From NCBI GenBank assembly GCA_963970005.1, contig CAXAMN010023361.1, forward strand, positions 1,725,456-1,789,455: 64,000 nt of DNA, written 5' to 3'. Source of the stretch: Durusdinium trenchii (taxonomy: Eukaryota; Sar; Dinophyceae; Suessiales; Symbiodiniaceae). Shown here piece after piece: positions 9,811 to 23,527 of the stretch (within the stretch, counting starts at the first letter, position 1; every line of letters starts with the position of its first letter). The notes under the pieces are model-generated. The model did not search any database and had not been told where the DNA came from. It saw nothing but the letters and a program-made list of their open reading frames with translations. Made by a program: the position numbers and the translations under genes.

Positions 9811-12800
9811 CTCGGATCATGCACACAACCCCCGCAACTTCTGTTGATGACGACCTCCTGCATCATTTGACGCAACAACAAAACACCATAAGTGCTCAGT
9901 ACTGTTTCCTTTAAGATTCTACTGGGGCTGCTAGTGTTTACCTCACATGAGAGAACTCTTCTGGGCAAAGTCCGCCTGGGGAGACCTTTTGAGATACACC
10001 GGGACAAAACAGAGGGACAAAGGATGGGACAAAAGATGTACCTAGTGAAGCTGATGGGTGGGCTGTTGGATTGATCGGATGCTGGGACTTTGACTCACCG
10101 GCTATGAGTGTTTCTAGTTTCATAGCGGTCCTTTCCAAAACGCTGGTGACCCAATTTGTTGGCAGTGAGATCGGAGGGAGCTGGACTGAGAGTTCTGGTC
10201 TCCAAATGGGGGAATCACCCAAAAAATCGCAGCAGACGGGACTTTTTCAGAGCTGGGAAGCTGCCTTGAGCTGTTTTGAACATCATATATTTGGTGACCT
10301 AGTTGTCAATCAAATACCCTCACAAAGGGAAACACTCCGGAGGTGATTTTTTTGTCCTCTCTAAGAGGTCATTGATTCCTCACGCCCCGCCTGACAAAGT
10401 ATCGATGCGCAGAACTCACCCAGGCATCCTGCTTGTCAATGACTTGGACCTATGACCCTGACATTCGCTTGCAAGCTCACGATGATGGCCGTGACTCTGA
10501 TGCGTTAACACAGGGGTTTAGGTAGTGAAAAAGAGCCTTTGGCATGTGGCGCGATGCTGACCACTGTCAACGACATCCTTACTGTCCTCACCTTACAGAA
10601 TTCCAGGTTGTAGAGATTTCTTCCAGCAGAATCTCCCAGCAAGTGGAGTTGGAGTTCGGAGTTGAGTGGCACGCACTAGTGGGTCGGAAGTCGAGCAGTC
10701 CACCCACCAGTTGCAGCGAATACGAATTCCTTGTCTCTCCGTGCACGACTTGAAGCATCGGGACCGACGGAGTGACGTCAGTGCAATGGTTGGCATCCTT
10801 TGCCCAAGTTCCTTCAAAGGAGGAAGGAGACTTGAGGGTTTTCAACAAGGGTGACACCTTGGTCTGCCATTGACCTGGATATCTTCCCACCGCAAGAAGG
10901 TACTTTGGGTTGATTGTTACTGGCTCATTCCGGGGTTGATGTGCAGTGTAGTTGATCCTGAAAGATGCTTATATAGTCGCTGGATTTTTTTTGGTGTATT
11001 TCCTCTTGTCGACATGGCGCAGAGTCTAGGACCTTAGAGGTGCTTTGTGATTCTTGACGGAAGGGTCCCGCACAAGTGTTGGGAATCATCCCGGATGTTG
11101 GTCCCGCTTTGCAGCTTTGATGAGGATTTTTGGATGATGAGACCAAAGACCTCGTGAATTGCCCCGTCTCCTGAGTGTTGAGACCCGGCACCGGGGCGGG
11201 ACCGGTGTCTTCGTCGATGGTGCCAGGTGTTGGGCGAGATTTGCGAGGGGAAGTCTTTGTGGGTGGGGTGGACATCCAACATGAGCAGACAATGCAAGCA
11301 AGACCCTTAGGACTCTTCAGATCACCCTGAAAAATCAGATTTGTGACACTTTTTTGGCTTAGGCCGACCGGTCCCTGGGCTACTGACCTTCTCTCTCTTT
11401 CTCTCGTGAGATATTCGGAAGATGTGAACCCGAGATGGATTGGAAACCCTTCTATTATACACTTAAGCCTTAGTTGAATCGCAGCATCTCCGTGCCCCTC
11501 GCAAACTGCAGCAGCGACCTGCGTGGGGAGAAAAAGGAGGGACATGGGTCGGTGTTGGGGTCCAACTCGCGGGCGGTTCAGCGAACAAACAAACACAGGC
11601 ATTTGCTGGACATGTCAGGACATTGAGATTCTTCCAAAGGGAAAGGGATGTTCATTTTCACTGGCAGGAGGGGGGGCCCTTCGAGAGATCAGCCGTACTG
11701 GGTGGCCCTGCAGCCCGAGAGTGGAAGTGCAAAAGAACAATTTTTAGAGTAATCCTGGAGTGCTGTAGATCAGTTCTGCGAGATTTTAATGCTACGTGAT
11801 TGAACATTGGCAATGGTTCAAGCATGAGACACCATCCAGGCTTTCTGGCAAAAATCTATTTTGCAGTTGCACCCTGTATGTTCGTGAGTCGCACACACAA
11901 AGAGATGGTCATACGTTGTCTCCAAGTATATAGCAAAATACATGTATATATATATATGTATACATTATATCCAGCATGATCATCAGCGACCTTTTGAAGT
12001 CAATTTTTGAGTTTCGGCTCCGTCCATTGGATTCTCAGGTGGTCTCAAGCACCAGAAACATGGCCTCAGAGATAGCTTCGGCTGTAGATGACCTTGAACA
12101 TTTGGCCCGGAACTGGTAGTTATGTAGAGGTTGTTCCTGAAATTAGCAACTTCTTCTAGCCACGTAATCGGCGTTCGCCATGTAGAATAAATATTCACCA
12201 TTTAGAATAGAATGAATATCTAGGAGTCTAGGTAAACCCTGGTTTGGTGCAAACGATGGTGGGTGTAAATAGTTGTTTGGTGTAAACGGTGAGTGGATTC
12301 TTTTGGCTTTATCAGAAAGACTTCTAGGCACGTACTGCATGGCCATGTGCGACTCAATGGCACAGCAAGCAACACCATTTTTATATATGACGGAAGTTGT
12401 CAATGAGGTCAAAGATTGCCTCCCATGAAGTGGAGGACATTCTACAACAACATCCTTTTTGACTTTCATTGCAATCAAGAGCGAAACTTTAGACAAGGAC
12501 AAATAGTCTCCAGATCGAGCAGAACTAACTAAACCCCTTCTGTCGCTGATGGGGCGCGGTTGCTGATGGGGCGCGGTTTAAGCAGCCTCCCCGGCTGGTG
12601 TGAGACTTACGGCTCTTCAGCCACAGCCCGCGGGTTGGCACAATTCCGCCAGGGCTCAGCAAACGGGCACCTCAAGCAGTCATGTTGCTGGCAGGTTCTG
12701 GCCAATTACACTGTAGATGGTGTTTTTGTTCCTCATTTTGCACGCCAAACTCTTCGGGTGTCTTTCCAATTGCTCACTTAAACTCCTAGGACCCACGACC

Positions 12801-12853
12801 ACCAAAACTCCTAGGACCCACGCTCCGCCCCCGACCAAGCCGCCCCATCCGAG
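9811..12853. other. No assigned gene
   Basis: A minus-strand frame at 10925-11602 is open for 225 codons but shows no domain or conserved motif, and I treat it as chance. An (AT)n run lies at about 11941-11958. The 5' exons of the DUF4116 gene probably lie here but were not found. Confidence 0.35.
12545..12578 (+). repeat. 17-bp unit repeated twice
   Basis: GCTGATGGGGCGCGGTT occurs twice in direct succession. A similar small duplication, AACTCCTAGGACCCACG twice with a short spacer, lies at about 12780-12823, just before the first DUF4116 exon. Confidence 0.7.
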
Positions 12854-14593
12854 GCGTGCCTCGGTCGCGGAGGACGGCCGCCGTCTCCAGTTCGCCCCGG
12901 AGCACGTGCGAGGCGCCGCAACGCCCGGTGACGGACGACGGAGGGATGTTGGGAGGACGAAAAGCGCACCCCGAAAAGCAGACGAAGGTAGAAACAAACA
13001 CGGGTTTTGTAGAGGAAAAAACCTACTTTTCTACGGTGCATTTTCTCATGATCCATTTTCACATTCTATGTCAGTCTACGAGGGTGTACACCATGAATAT
13101 AAAGGTGGTGACAGTGGTATACAGCATTCAACTGGATTAGGCATCTTTCTGGTTGATTTTTGTTAGAGTTTCCTGCATTTAGTGCGACATTTTGAGGTCC
13201 ATCCTCCAAGGGATTATGATAAATTCCGAAACATCCAAAGAATCAAAGGGACATCTTCAAGGCGTCCAAGACGTTTCCTGGACGCGAAGGCTGCCGCGGT
13301 CCGGGACGACCGGCGCCAGGGGACCGTCGCAGTGTGCTTCTGGCCGTGAAGCAAGATGGCGAGGCCCGTGGGCAGAGGGGCGGGCGAATCCCGAGCTGGC
13401 ACCCCCGGGATTCGGGTGAGAGGGTGGTTTATTTTGCCCTGGGTTTCAGCAGCGGGTATGACTATGGCCTATCCCCAGGGTTTTAGGCTACTCAAGAAAA
13501 AACACAAATAAACAAAGCAGCCAGTAAGTTCCCGAGCAACCACCCAAAACTGCTTCAAACATGTTTTCGATGCAATCATTGACAATCCATATTCATTGAA
13601 ATTCTACATGCTAATACACTTCGACTGATCAATCTTTACATCATGTGTTTGTTTGGGGCTTTGCACCAGCGAACCTCCGCCTTGGCCACTCTCAGGCTTT
13701 GGACTTTGCCTCCGAGGCCCTGCGTGTCACTTTTCTCTGAAGCGCGGCTGGGTGGGGTGAGCTGGGCATTTGGGTGGGGGGGTGGTGACTCAGTGGCTTG
13801 GATGGTTGGATCCTAGACAACCCTTTCCATCCTACAGCAAACTGGCCATGGGAAAGAAAGAAAACACTTCCCAGTCCGGTTGCATGGGGCCTGGAGTTCA
13901 CCCTCTATTTCTAAAGAAAAGGGGTCTTCCCGAAATCTTCCACGGTGGGTCAGAGCGTAACATTTGTTCATAGTGTATGTCCTTGTGTTGAAGATCCTGA
14001 AGATGTTGGAAGAAGCCGATGTTTTCAGTTGCCAGCCACATGCTGGTTGCAAATGTTGGGTGCCAGAATCTTGGACCTATTGTGACCTGCGCTGCCCACG
14101 CTGCCCCTGAACCTCAGTCTGACCACGGGCCATGGGCCCAACTTGTGTAGGTTTCGACCTCTCTCTTTGTTTTTGTTTTTTGCTCTCTCTCTCTCTCTAT
14201 ACATATACACACATCGAGTTCTCACATTGAGACAAACACGAACACGAGACTAGCGAAACAAGATGCTGACCAAACACAAGCAACCTGTCTATTTCTTGCT
14301 CGCAAAGAACAGATGTTAGTTTTCCATGTTGATCCTTTAGTTTTATCCCCAAATCCTGCGGGTAGATCTCTCTCAGAGAGTCTCCGCTCCACAGGATGCT
14401 TGCCCGACTTGCCCTATTTCAACAGCTGGTCCAACTGCTGGTCCAACTGCCTGGTTTGGGGGATCAACGCAACTTCCAAGGCTCTTTCACCGTCAGACTC
14501 TGCATCCACCGAGGCGGACCGCGGCGTGGTCTGGGCCGCGGTGACCTCGGCGGGGCGCGCGCTGCGCTTCGCGGCCGAGGAGGCGCTGGAGGG
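12854..14593 (+). CDS. DUF4116-repeat protein, four internal exons
   Basis: Four short exons join in phase to a protein with the DUF4116 pattern (D-R-x-V-V-x-A-V-x5-G-x-A-L-x-F-A). DUF4116 is a repeat of unknown function that is abundant in dinoflagellates and other protists. The exons are 12854-12912 (ASVAEDGRRLQFAPEHVR), 13320-13363 (DRRSVLLAVKQDGE), 13696-13725 (ALDFASEALR) and 14514-about 14593 (ADRGVVWAAVTSAGRALRFA). All acceptors are AG|G. The donors read GC at 12913, GC at 13364, GT at 13726 and probably GA at 14594. The first exon enters with the third base of a codon, so at least one exon lies upstream. The repeat breaks off after AAEEALE, so more should follow. Together they cover about two and a half repeat units. 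The frame-perfect joins make the call strong although each exon is tiny. Function is unknown; a protein-interaction scaffold is only a guess. Confidence 0.75.
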
Positions 14594-17500
14594 GACGGAG
14601 GGGACGGAGGAGGTGCGGCGGTGACTGCGACTCCAGACGAGAAGCACCGGAGGGACAAAGAGGAAGAAGACCAAACAAATGATAGGTATTTTTTTTTGAT
14701 GGACTCTTCATGAATAAAAGCATCCCAATTTGGAACATTCTTTTTATAAGGGAGGTTGAAACATCATCGGGAGTCTACATGAAGGGCAACTCTGGTAGGC
14801 TCGGTTCGCAGTAGGCCTGGTGGGCTGGTGAAAGATGGGGTCTTCGAGTAGAGGTGGAAGAGGCGGCTTGGTGTTGGATAGGCACAGGGAGAAAGTGTTT
14901 CGTTTCGGTCCAATTTTCTGGAGTGCTTCGTTTCGGTCGCTCTGCGAGAGAGTTTTGGTAAACTCGAGCCACCCTACGCTGTTGCAAACGAAGTACCTGG
15001 GCTCATTTCTCCATGAGTTCAGGGATCAGCATCCAGCAGCAAGACAGATTTGTTTGACATACGCAGTTCAAGACCCCCTTCTTTCTGCAAAAGGTGATGC
15101 AGGGTTGGGTGCAGAACGCAGATCCATTCAGGGGTTTGGTTCTGGTCGTAGGGTTGACAGCCCTTGGCATTGCAAGAACGTAGGGTCACTGATGCGCCAA
15201 TGCAGTGGTCCTGGGAATTGAACACTCCGTGGATGTGCAAGAGCAACTCCTGCCTGCACCATGCACCTCGCTGCGCTCTGCTTTTCCAGAAATCGTTCAC
15301 AGTGCATGGGAGGTTTTGACATGCATGATCAAACGAAACCTAGCTATGGTGGCTATAGCCCGAAACTCTGATCAACGGACAAATTGTGAACATTTGTAGG
15401 CCCTCCTGTGCTTTAGCTGCAATGGTTCCCTCTCAGTGCTTTGAAGACCTTTCTGAAGTTCTTCAACAAAGGCATCAAAAACATGGTGAGATGACGATGC
15501 TGTAATCTTTCTCAGGGTCCCATACATTCCTAGACCACCCAACAGTCGATTCGAAGTGGTCATAGCTCCATAGCCTCTGTGTTAGGGACTCAGCAGGCCA
15601 AGCATTGAGCAAAATGAGCATGCCTCAAACCTTGGTTTTCTTTCAGTACTAGACATGGTGCAAGCATGATTTCTGGTTTCATGATGAGCAAAGGAGCTCA
15701 TTGTTAACATTCTGGGGTGATGGGGTCCATTGGGGTCCAATGTGCCCAACCAACACCTGGAGCATCCCCAAACTTGCAGAACACCTGCTGCAACTACTCC
15801 CACTTAGTGGAGCATCCTGCGAGTGTGCTTAGTCTTCCGGCCCCATGTGACGGCGTGGAGCCTCAGATTTGGTCATGAGTCTTATACATTTGGTGGTTTG
15901 CCTGAATGAATTATCAGGACCCTTAGGCGCCCTTGGGTGAAAGTAGGCCTTGGCAAGAAAACCTCCTCTACTTGATTGTCCCAGTCCCCTATGTGTCAGG
16001 TCGACCCTTCTGAGGCAGACTCTGGACATTCTCCGAAAGTGGCACGTGAATGGCAAGATGAGAGCTTCTGATAAACCAAGGAGATTCTTAGCAGTTCACC
16101 TGAAGGTACTTGCTTTTTAATTAAGCTTCTTGGCTCAACAACCGGTTCAGTGTAGAAGCCGTAGCTGTCTCAATGCAGCGATCGACATCCGTTTCACTTG
16201 GCCGGTGTTTGGCTCGATTCCCGATGCTGGTTCACGGGCGATCTGACATGTAGTATTACTATAGCCAAAATTGAGCTCCTGAAACCATGAGATTTCAGGA
16301 TATCAGACTTTGACCCACCGCCATACTTCCATTGCCTCAGACAAGCAAGCATACACCCTAGTCCAGAGCTCCCAGGAGAGGAAATGCAGCCATGCTTACT
16401 TACATAAGAAAGCTATTTCAAGTTAGCAAAACCTTTGCTTCACCCATGCAACACTAAAGCCATGCAACACCTAGCAGCGCCAAGCCCTCAGAACTCCATG
16501 GAGATCGTTGGGCCCCGATCCACTTCACCCCAAACGCTTCGCAACGACGACGCGTCCGGCACATCCGCCCATGGACACTTTGAAGTCGAGCCTCGCGGAA
16601 ACAGGCGGAAACTGGAGACCCGTGATCATCGCTCCGAAGCGAAGTCTTCTGGGGTGATGAAGTGCATTGATGAGGTTATATTCTTCTTATGGCTAGATGA
16701 TACTCTATTTGTACATGTACCCGTTGTTTAAGGGTTATTAATCTATAATGTCTTGTTTCTGTTCGCAAGTCATACAGTTTATTGATTCACATAAAGAAGC
16801 TCTATGGCAAGGGACTTCACTGACAGGCGGAGAAGGCTTTCGGGCCCTGTAAGTTCGTGGTGAGTGCCCCATCAAGTCGAATTGGCTTTGTCTTTTTACT
16901 CGCTCGTTTGATGTCTTTTTTAAATACCGATCCGTCCTTTCTTCCTGCCTTTTTTCTCTTATTTTTTGTCTCATACTGGTGCATGTCACAAAAGTGTGCG
17001 GTATCAAGTTTAACTACAGGACCACTCGCCACAATGTTCCCACAGTGCCCGGCTAGGTCCTTAAAAAGGGTTGATACCAGGACCTACAAGGGATGATTAT
17101 TGGACACCTCTAGTGACAGACACTTCTTGCGAGGCCCTTGTCGGATATGACAATTTCACGCTTGTTCTCAGTTTCCCATTCCACTTGCTTGAGGATAACC
17201 ATGCATGCATGACGATGCTAGGTGAGGCGCCCTATTTGTTCGAGAATCCATCAATCGAAAAAAGAGTCTTAAGACATCCTTCAATCAGCTCTTCGTGTCA
17301 CACTTCAACACTTCCGACTCTGCTTCCACCCTGCTCCCCCCAACTCTCTAACCTGGTGCGAGCCCCTCACTCTGCTTCCACCCCGCGCCGCGCAACGCCC
17401 CACGGAGGCACGTCGCGCGGAGATGGAGGCCGCGAGGTGCCCCGCGAGGCGCCGCGACGCTGGAAGGAGCGGGCCTCCTCGGCGGCTCGGCGCAGCGACT

Positions 17501-18491
17501 GAGCGCTCTGAGCGACTGAAGAAGGCATGGATCCCTACTACCCTGTTTGGAGGCTTAGGCTTAGGAGGGTTGAAACACACAACGGATCAAGAGAAGCGTA
17601 GTGCGATCAGTTGCTGTCATTCAAGGCTGGAAGTGCGCAAGCGTGGGGAAGCTCTTTTTTGCGTCCTCCTGGAAAGACTACAATCCCAGGGGGTTCGAGA
17701 TTGGTCGAAAAAAGTTCTTCCTGACACGAGATGCGGGGCCTTACTATTTCTCCGTTTGGGAGGCTCCTGCTCCTACACAAATCTCTTGCAGCAGTGGAAG
17801 TTTGCATTTTTTGTTGCTTTTTGTCCACCACAAGTTGCGTCCCACACCGTATTTGAGAGTGGAACTCCAGAAAGCTGGGGCACATGGCAGTTGAGTCAGT
17901 GGAGCCTAAGTCTCCGGATTTTGAGTGAACGAAGAGGCAGGCTGAGGAATCTTTTTGGCCTGGCGATCGTGGCACCAGCCTGAGTGAACTCGCACGAGGA
18001 CCTCGCAAAATGATGGGAAGTTTAGCCTAGATCTGGGGAGAATGTAGCTGCAGGTCCACATAAAACCGAGCTGTAGGGTAGCTTGACATCCCTGGAAGTC
18101 GAGCAGCCTCGATTTCGGGTGGAAAACAGGTTAGCATGCCAAACAGGATTTAGATGCTGATTGGATGCAGCATTTCTCCAACCAAGTAGTGACCCGAAAA
18201 CAGATCGACAAGTACTTGCCCTTGGAACACCAGGGGCGTTTGGGCAGACCTCTCCCGGATGGACGGTGACCGGGCCGTTCGTCCACTCGAGGTGGCTCCC
18301 ATTGGCCCAGAGACCTACTGGAACACTGGGCGGAGCTTCTTTCAATCGCCGCTGGACGGGTTTTGAGTGGCAGCTGACTTGGTTGAATGACCGAAGAGCA
18401 AGATGAACTGGTTCGGTGAAACATGTCACACACCCTCACAGCCTATGGCCATTTATGGCCACCACTCCTCCCCTCCCGGCCGGTTTCTGAG

Positions 18492-18568
18492 GTCCGTGCA
18501 GCACTGCTCCAAGTGTCCACGCTGGAGCGAGGCCCCGCGGCGATTCCACCGGAGCACTTCCACCCCAG
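18492..18568 (+). CDS. Candidate exon of an unknown protein
   Basis: Bounded by CTGAG|GTCC and CCCAG|GTGAGC, which match the acceptor and a canonical donor. The in-frame product contains VRAALLQVSTLERGPAAIPP and ends PEHFHP. There is no family match; it could be a diverged tail of the DUF4116 gene. Not tied to other exons by phase. Confidence 0.3.
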
Positions 18569-19130
18569 GTGAGCGAACGGTTCGGGGGTCGGTTCCGGGA
18601 AGGGGAAGATCGCCGTGGGGAGACAGCGGAAGCTCGGGGCGGGGGGGTGGTGGCGGTGGTAGCGATGTATAGAGGTGATTGAGACGGCAGTGGAGAGGAC
18701 AACTTCTATTTGGATTATCCGGTCGACTTTTGGGGTGTGTGAAATCACAGGTGGGGCTGGGGCAGGGAGAACTCTTCCTTCAAGAGTAGAGTTTGAAATG
18801 TAGTATGATCTTCAAGGCTGCCAAGTGTGTAGGCAGCCCCTCTTGCTCGAACGCTTTGCACAGTATAGAGACCTTAAACATCCTTAAACGAAAGAGACAA
18901 CACATTGTGAGGCTTTTGGCATTGATATTTCATGGTGTATCAAAGCTCCTGTTGCTTTCTGTGTAGACGTGTAGATTTGTAGATTCATGTCGGTGATACG
19001 TCGTCGACGTCGTTCCAAGAACTGGCATTGGTTTATCACGAAAGCTAGCGAAGCTAGCTGGAGTTACTCTTGCGATAGCAAGGTTTCTTTCGACCGGGTG
19101 CAAATCCTAACCCCTGATTTTTCAGGTCGA

Positions 19131-19490
19131 AGACCCCCCCCCCCCCCCCCGATGAACCCCCCCCCCTCCCCTCCTCCCCTCTCCCCACCTCCTTCCCTCT
19201 CCTCCTCCTTGTCTTCCTCCCATCTTCCCTCCCTCCCTCCTCCCTCCTCCCTCTTCGCAAGTTCGACTCCGTCCTGTCGTCGCTCTTTGGCATGCGGTTA
19301 GCGTTGCGTATCTTGCGGCCGCACTCGCTCACTCTCACTCTCACTCTCTCACTGTCTCACTGTCTCTCTCATCTCTCTCATCTCTCTCATCTCTTTCTCA
19401 TCTCTCTCATCTCTCTCTCCTCTCTCTCTCTCTCCTCTCTGTCTCTCGTCTTTCCGTCTCTCTTCTCTCTCTTCTCTCGCAGGAGGATCC
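19131..19490 (+). repeat. Poly-C and CT-rich pyrimidine tract
   Basis: An almost pure C run at about 19133-19151 is followed by C/T-only sequence to about 19250, a short mixed stretch, then (CTCT)n with CATCTCT variants from 19325 to about 19480. A mirror-like homopyrimidine tract of this length can adopt triplex (H-DNA) structures. Coding signals are absent. Confidence 0.85.
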
Positions 19491-19885
19491 TGGCAAAGAG
19501 CCACATATAAAGGACTCTTCACCCCTGCCTCCAAAAAGAGCGCCGTGTTTTTTCCTACCTCGCTGCCCTCCACTTTCCCATTCTGGAGCGCTAGCTTTCG
19601 CCCCCCCTTGGCCTCAAGTTTTAGGGGTTTACGGTTCACTTGTAGTGACTCTGAAACAGATACGGAAATTCCCTTCTCACAACCTTTTTGCAGAACAATT
19701 TTGGAGTTGGACCACATCATTCCAATTGAATCATTTTACTCTCAAGTTGACTTTAGCCAGGACCTGGAAACTACGAGCTGCTGCTAGGCTCAAGACTGGA
19801 CCCCTTGAGACCTCTCGGCGAAACATGTGAGACTTGTCCTTTGAGGATCAAAAGTGATGCGAAAATCTGAGAAATGAAGCTAATG

Positions 19886-19940
19886 TCGATGGCCTCTACC
19901 ATTGTAGCGATGGCCTCCACCCTAGTAGCGATGGTTGCCC
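19886..19940 (+). repeat. 21-nt repeat array, GATGGCCTC type (array A)
   Basis: Two and a half 21-nt units, with GTAGCGATGGCCTCCACCCT as the best copy. It shares the TAGTAGCGATG core with the arrays at 23.5, 27.0, 28.4, 29.8, 30.6 and 54.0 kb. Confidence 0.75.
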
Positions 19941-20078
19941 TTTCCAGTTCCGTCCCGAAAACTCGGCACTCCAAGCAACCCAGTCGAAGTCTCCAGTGAA
20001 AAACATCGCTTTTTTGATCCCCAAAGCCGGCCAACGCCGATTGAAACCCCTCACAACCGGCACATCCGACTGGCCTAG

Positions 20079-20228
20079 GAAGCGCGACATCCACACCTGC
20101 TCCGTGGGCAGCTTCTCCCGCGCTGCACGCTTCCGCCCGCCGCGCGAGCCGGACCTCCTGGGCCGATCCGATGGCCGAAGAAGGGCTTCGTCTGGAGATG
20201 AGGACAGCAGAAACGTGGCTGGAAACAG
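20079..20228 (+). CDS. Candidate exon of an unknown protein
   Basis: GC-rich block bounded by CCTAG|GAAG and AACAG|GTGATT. Two frames are open. One reads KRDIHTCSVGSFSRAARF; the other ends ADPMAEEGLRLEMRTAETW. Either looks like an N-terminal, partly disordered segment. No family is recognised, and the frame is undecided. Confidence 0.25.
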
Positions 20229-23200
20229 GTGATTCTGTAGAACCGGTCCGGTGTCGGTGTTGGGGCATGTTTTTCTTGAGCCACCCAGGGCAGGATTCAC
20301 ACAGATTCTCACCACCATGAGGTGTACTCTTGTCACTTCTTCGATTGGCTGAGAGTTGAATCGGACCCCTCGGAGACTTGTTCTCCAATGAGGGGCAGCT
20401 GCTTGCTTGCAGCGGCAGCTCTTGTGCCAGCCTAGACTACACTTCATGCAGATTTTGGCAGTTGACCACCATGCATGAACAACTGACAGGTGTTTTGACT
20501 CTGTGATTGAAGAGAACTTTAAACGAGATTTGGAAGGGGACCCCATCAAGTTCTGGTGAAGGGCCGCTTTTGGGAATCGACGTTTTGACAGTGGGAGATG
20601 TGCTTCCCCCGTGTTAGTCTTTGGGGAGGTTGACAGCACCAGGCCGCAGCGTCGGCATGCCAGTCGCTCTGGACTGAACATACAGAGAACGCCCGCATTG
20701 AGGACATCAGACTCAAAAATTGCAATGTATACTGTATACTGTATATATAAATATGTTTACAATACGTACATATGGGTTTCTGGACCTGGTGGGGTTTCAC
20801 AGACCGGAATTCCACGCCACGGCTGCCATCGTCACCACCGAGGAAATCCTCAGCACGGCTTGGAGCCCCACCCCACGATCCCCAAGACCATGCGGCCGTG
20901 GCAGCGCGCTCCCAAGGCGCAGGGTCACGAGGGTTTTCGGCGCGTGGTTTCACCAAGTGCGCCTGCACATGGATTCCATGAAGGTCATTGGCTGCTCATT
21001 GGCTGCTCATTGGGCTTTCTGACGCTCCATGTCGAATGTCACGCGATAAAGGTTGTCGAACTCATTCTGCAGAGCTCTTCAGCTGCAACGCGACGGTGCC
21101 CGGCCAACGGCCGCGCCAGGAGTCGCCCGGCCCGGCCTCCTATTGGAACACCATGAGGGAGCAACAGACTGGATGCATCCAGGCCAACGGGACCGAGGGG
21201 AATGGAACGGGAAAACCATGGGAAGCCATGGTAAACCAGAAGGAAAGTAGGAGAAACCAGGAGAAACCAGTGACAGTTCCCTTTTCAGAGATCCCAGGCA
21301 TGCTAGAAATTCCTTTCGGAGACCCAATGGCCCAATGGCGAAGGCGGTTCGATTTACAAAGAGCGAAGCAAAACCATAATTTAGGCAAAAGTTGTCTGGG
21401 TGGATGAGCGTATGGATCTGGATCGTTGAACAGTCCTTAATTCCAGGTGGGTGATGCTCTTCGCGAGACTTCCGAGATTGCCCCATCTGCTCAAACACTT
21501 CTGCAGATAAGACATGCCTTGTGGTTCAGCTTGCGTCTTCATGTCCGCATGGATCCCTTTCATCCGCATGGATCCCTTTCGTGTGGTTTTTCACTGTTGT
21601 GGCCACAAAAGCCGATCCAAATGAATGAGACCGCTTGGTCGGCACTTGAAGCCTTTTTGAGGAGACCAGGAGTCTGTATATGACAGCAGATTCAGCAGAT
21701 AGTTGTAACTTGTAATGGTCTCCTGGTGTACCCAATTTGGTTCCTCTTTCTTGTCCATGAAATGCCATGTGCAGGTGAAGAGAGGCTACAAGTTTGGAGA
21801 GGCAGCCAGAGAGTTAAGTCTCAGAAGCAACATGCTCTAGTCGGTGCATCATTCCAAGCCAAGCTGTGGACGCCAGAGAGCAACAAGCCTTGGGATCTAC
21901 CCTGCTGAAGGCTTTGAAGATGGGTTTGCCTCAAAGCAAGAAGGGCCCTTTGGTTTTCATCTCTTGCTACCTAATTGGCTTCAAAATGGTAGGTGGTCAA
22001 ACCTTGGACATGTTTTATTCTAGCTGTTGGAGGATGGGGCCCAATGGGAGGGCACAAACCGAGCTTCTCCCAGAGCGTCACACCACCGACTTCGGCATGC
22101 TGCGCCAACACGACACCGTGCCAACACGGCATGGCGGCGATGACGGAAAACACTACGGCTGAGGTCCAACTGCTGACGGCTCGGCTGATTCATGCTCATT
22201 GAGGTCCAGATTCCAGGAAGACTACTTTCTCAAAGCAAAGCAATTGTTTTTTCGAGTTGCCACCTGGCTGGTCCAAAGAGAACCATCGACCGATCACACC
22301 AATCTCCTGAACAGCAAACAGAGTGAGATGGACCTGGAGCTCTTTTTTGGCACTTTTAAATCCCCAACAGAAGAAGTCTTGGCAGTCATGCCGCCTGTCA
22401 ACTTGGATGATTACAACCCCTGTTGGTTGTCCTGAGCTTCTTCAGGCAGGCTCCGAGGGTTCCAAAACACCGAGGGAAGGTGATTGATTTGGGGTGTTGG
22501 TGGGTCATCCTGGATATCCTGGGTTTTTTCGACCCTTTTCAAGCAAACCTTCTTTCTTAACACCACCACCTGATAGCATGGTGGTGAAGCAAGCAAGGAG
22601 GAGATCCAGAAATGAAGGGGACACATGAGGAATGACCAGTGTAGTCTGAATAGTCAAGTGTTCGCGCATTGCATCGCGGCTTTCAGCCAAAATGGGAAGA
22701 AGACCGCCGTGGCCTCCGCCAGAGTCGGGCAACTCGTGCCATCAAGGTCAACATGGTGAGGTCACATCTGTTGGGCGGCCTTTTGCTGCTGTCCTTGGCT
22801 TCCTTGGGCCACTTGGTGCAGATGGGATGAGGTTGAGGGGGGTAAATAGCAATTCGTAAGCTAATCGGTGGAGAATGCCGAAATGAAGCCCACATGAAGC
22901 ATTCCAAGCACCTTCTGAAATGGTATGTGGATACCTTCTGGTTTGAAGCTCTGAGGCTTTGGCTAGGGTTGTCGCCTGGATCCTCATTCGGAGGAGTGGC
23001 TGGGAGATCACCAGCTTGAAGGGTCCCCGCTTCGGAACAGGTCATCTAACTCTTCACCAACCAGAGACGCTGGATTCTTCTCCCCATTGCTTTCGACGGT
23101 GGTGGGCAACAAACTCTAGCTCAGACATCTGGTGGGGGATCAACTCCTGGGTTTTGTGCCCTTCACCAGATGGTCACTCCCTGGAAGATGCCCTCCCTCC

Positions 23201-23527
23201 AACAATCATGGAAGTAGACGATGGCCTCTACAAACAGGGGATTGTCCAGCTCCATGTTTGTTGGAGGGAGTGTTACATTCCGACTCCCTATCCACGTTAA
23301 GCAGGGTGGTTTGCACTTCAATGTGACGTGTTCTTTGACAGTATATATAGATCCCCCAAATAGAACATTAAAAGTAACATCCCTTTCAAATGTGTTGGGA
23401 CACGTGCCACGCTCATCACTTTGGCTAAACATGAACAAACAACAGGATGGTCGGTCAACCCACCAGGGTCAACTGGGCTCCGGGTTGAACGACCCACAGC
23501 CATTTGGGGACCACTTCTTTCCCGCCA

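Noticed and set aside
10925..11602. Minus-strand frame of 225 codons
   Set aside because: Ser/Thr/Pro-rich without any motif, and no start context or neighbouring exon supports it.
19896..20681. Minus-strand frame of 261 codons
   Set aside because: No domain, no membrane or repeat pattern, and it crosses a GC-rich patch and a 21-nt repeat array. Long chance frames are common at this composition.
20720..20790. TATA-like runs as promoters
   Set aside because: AT runs occur throughout the window, usually as microsatellites, and dinoflagellate promoters generally lack TATA boxes.
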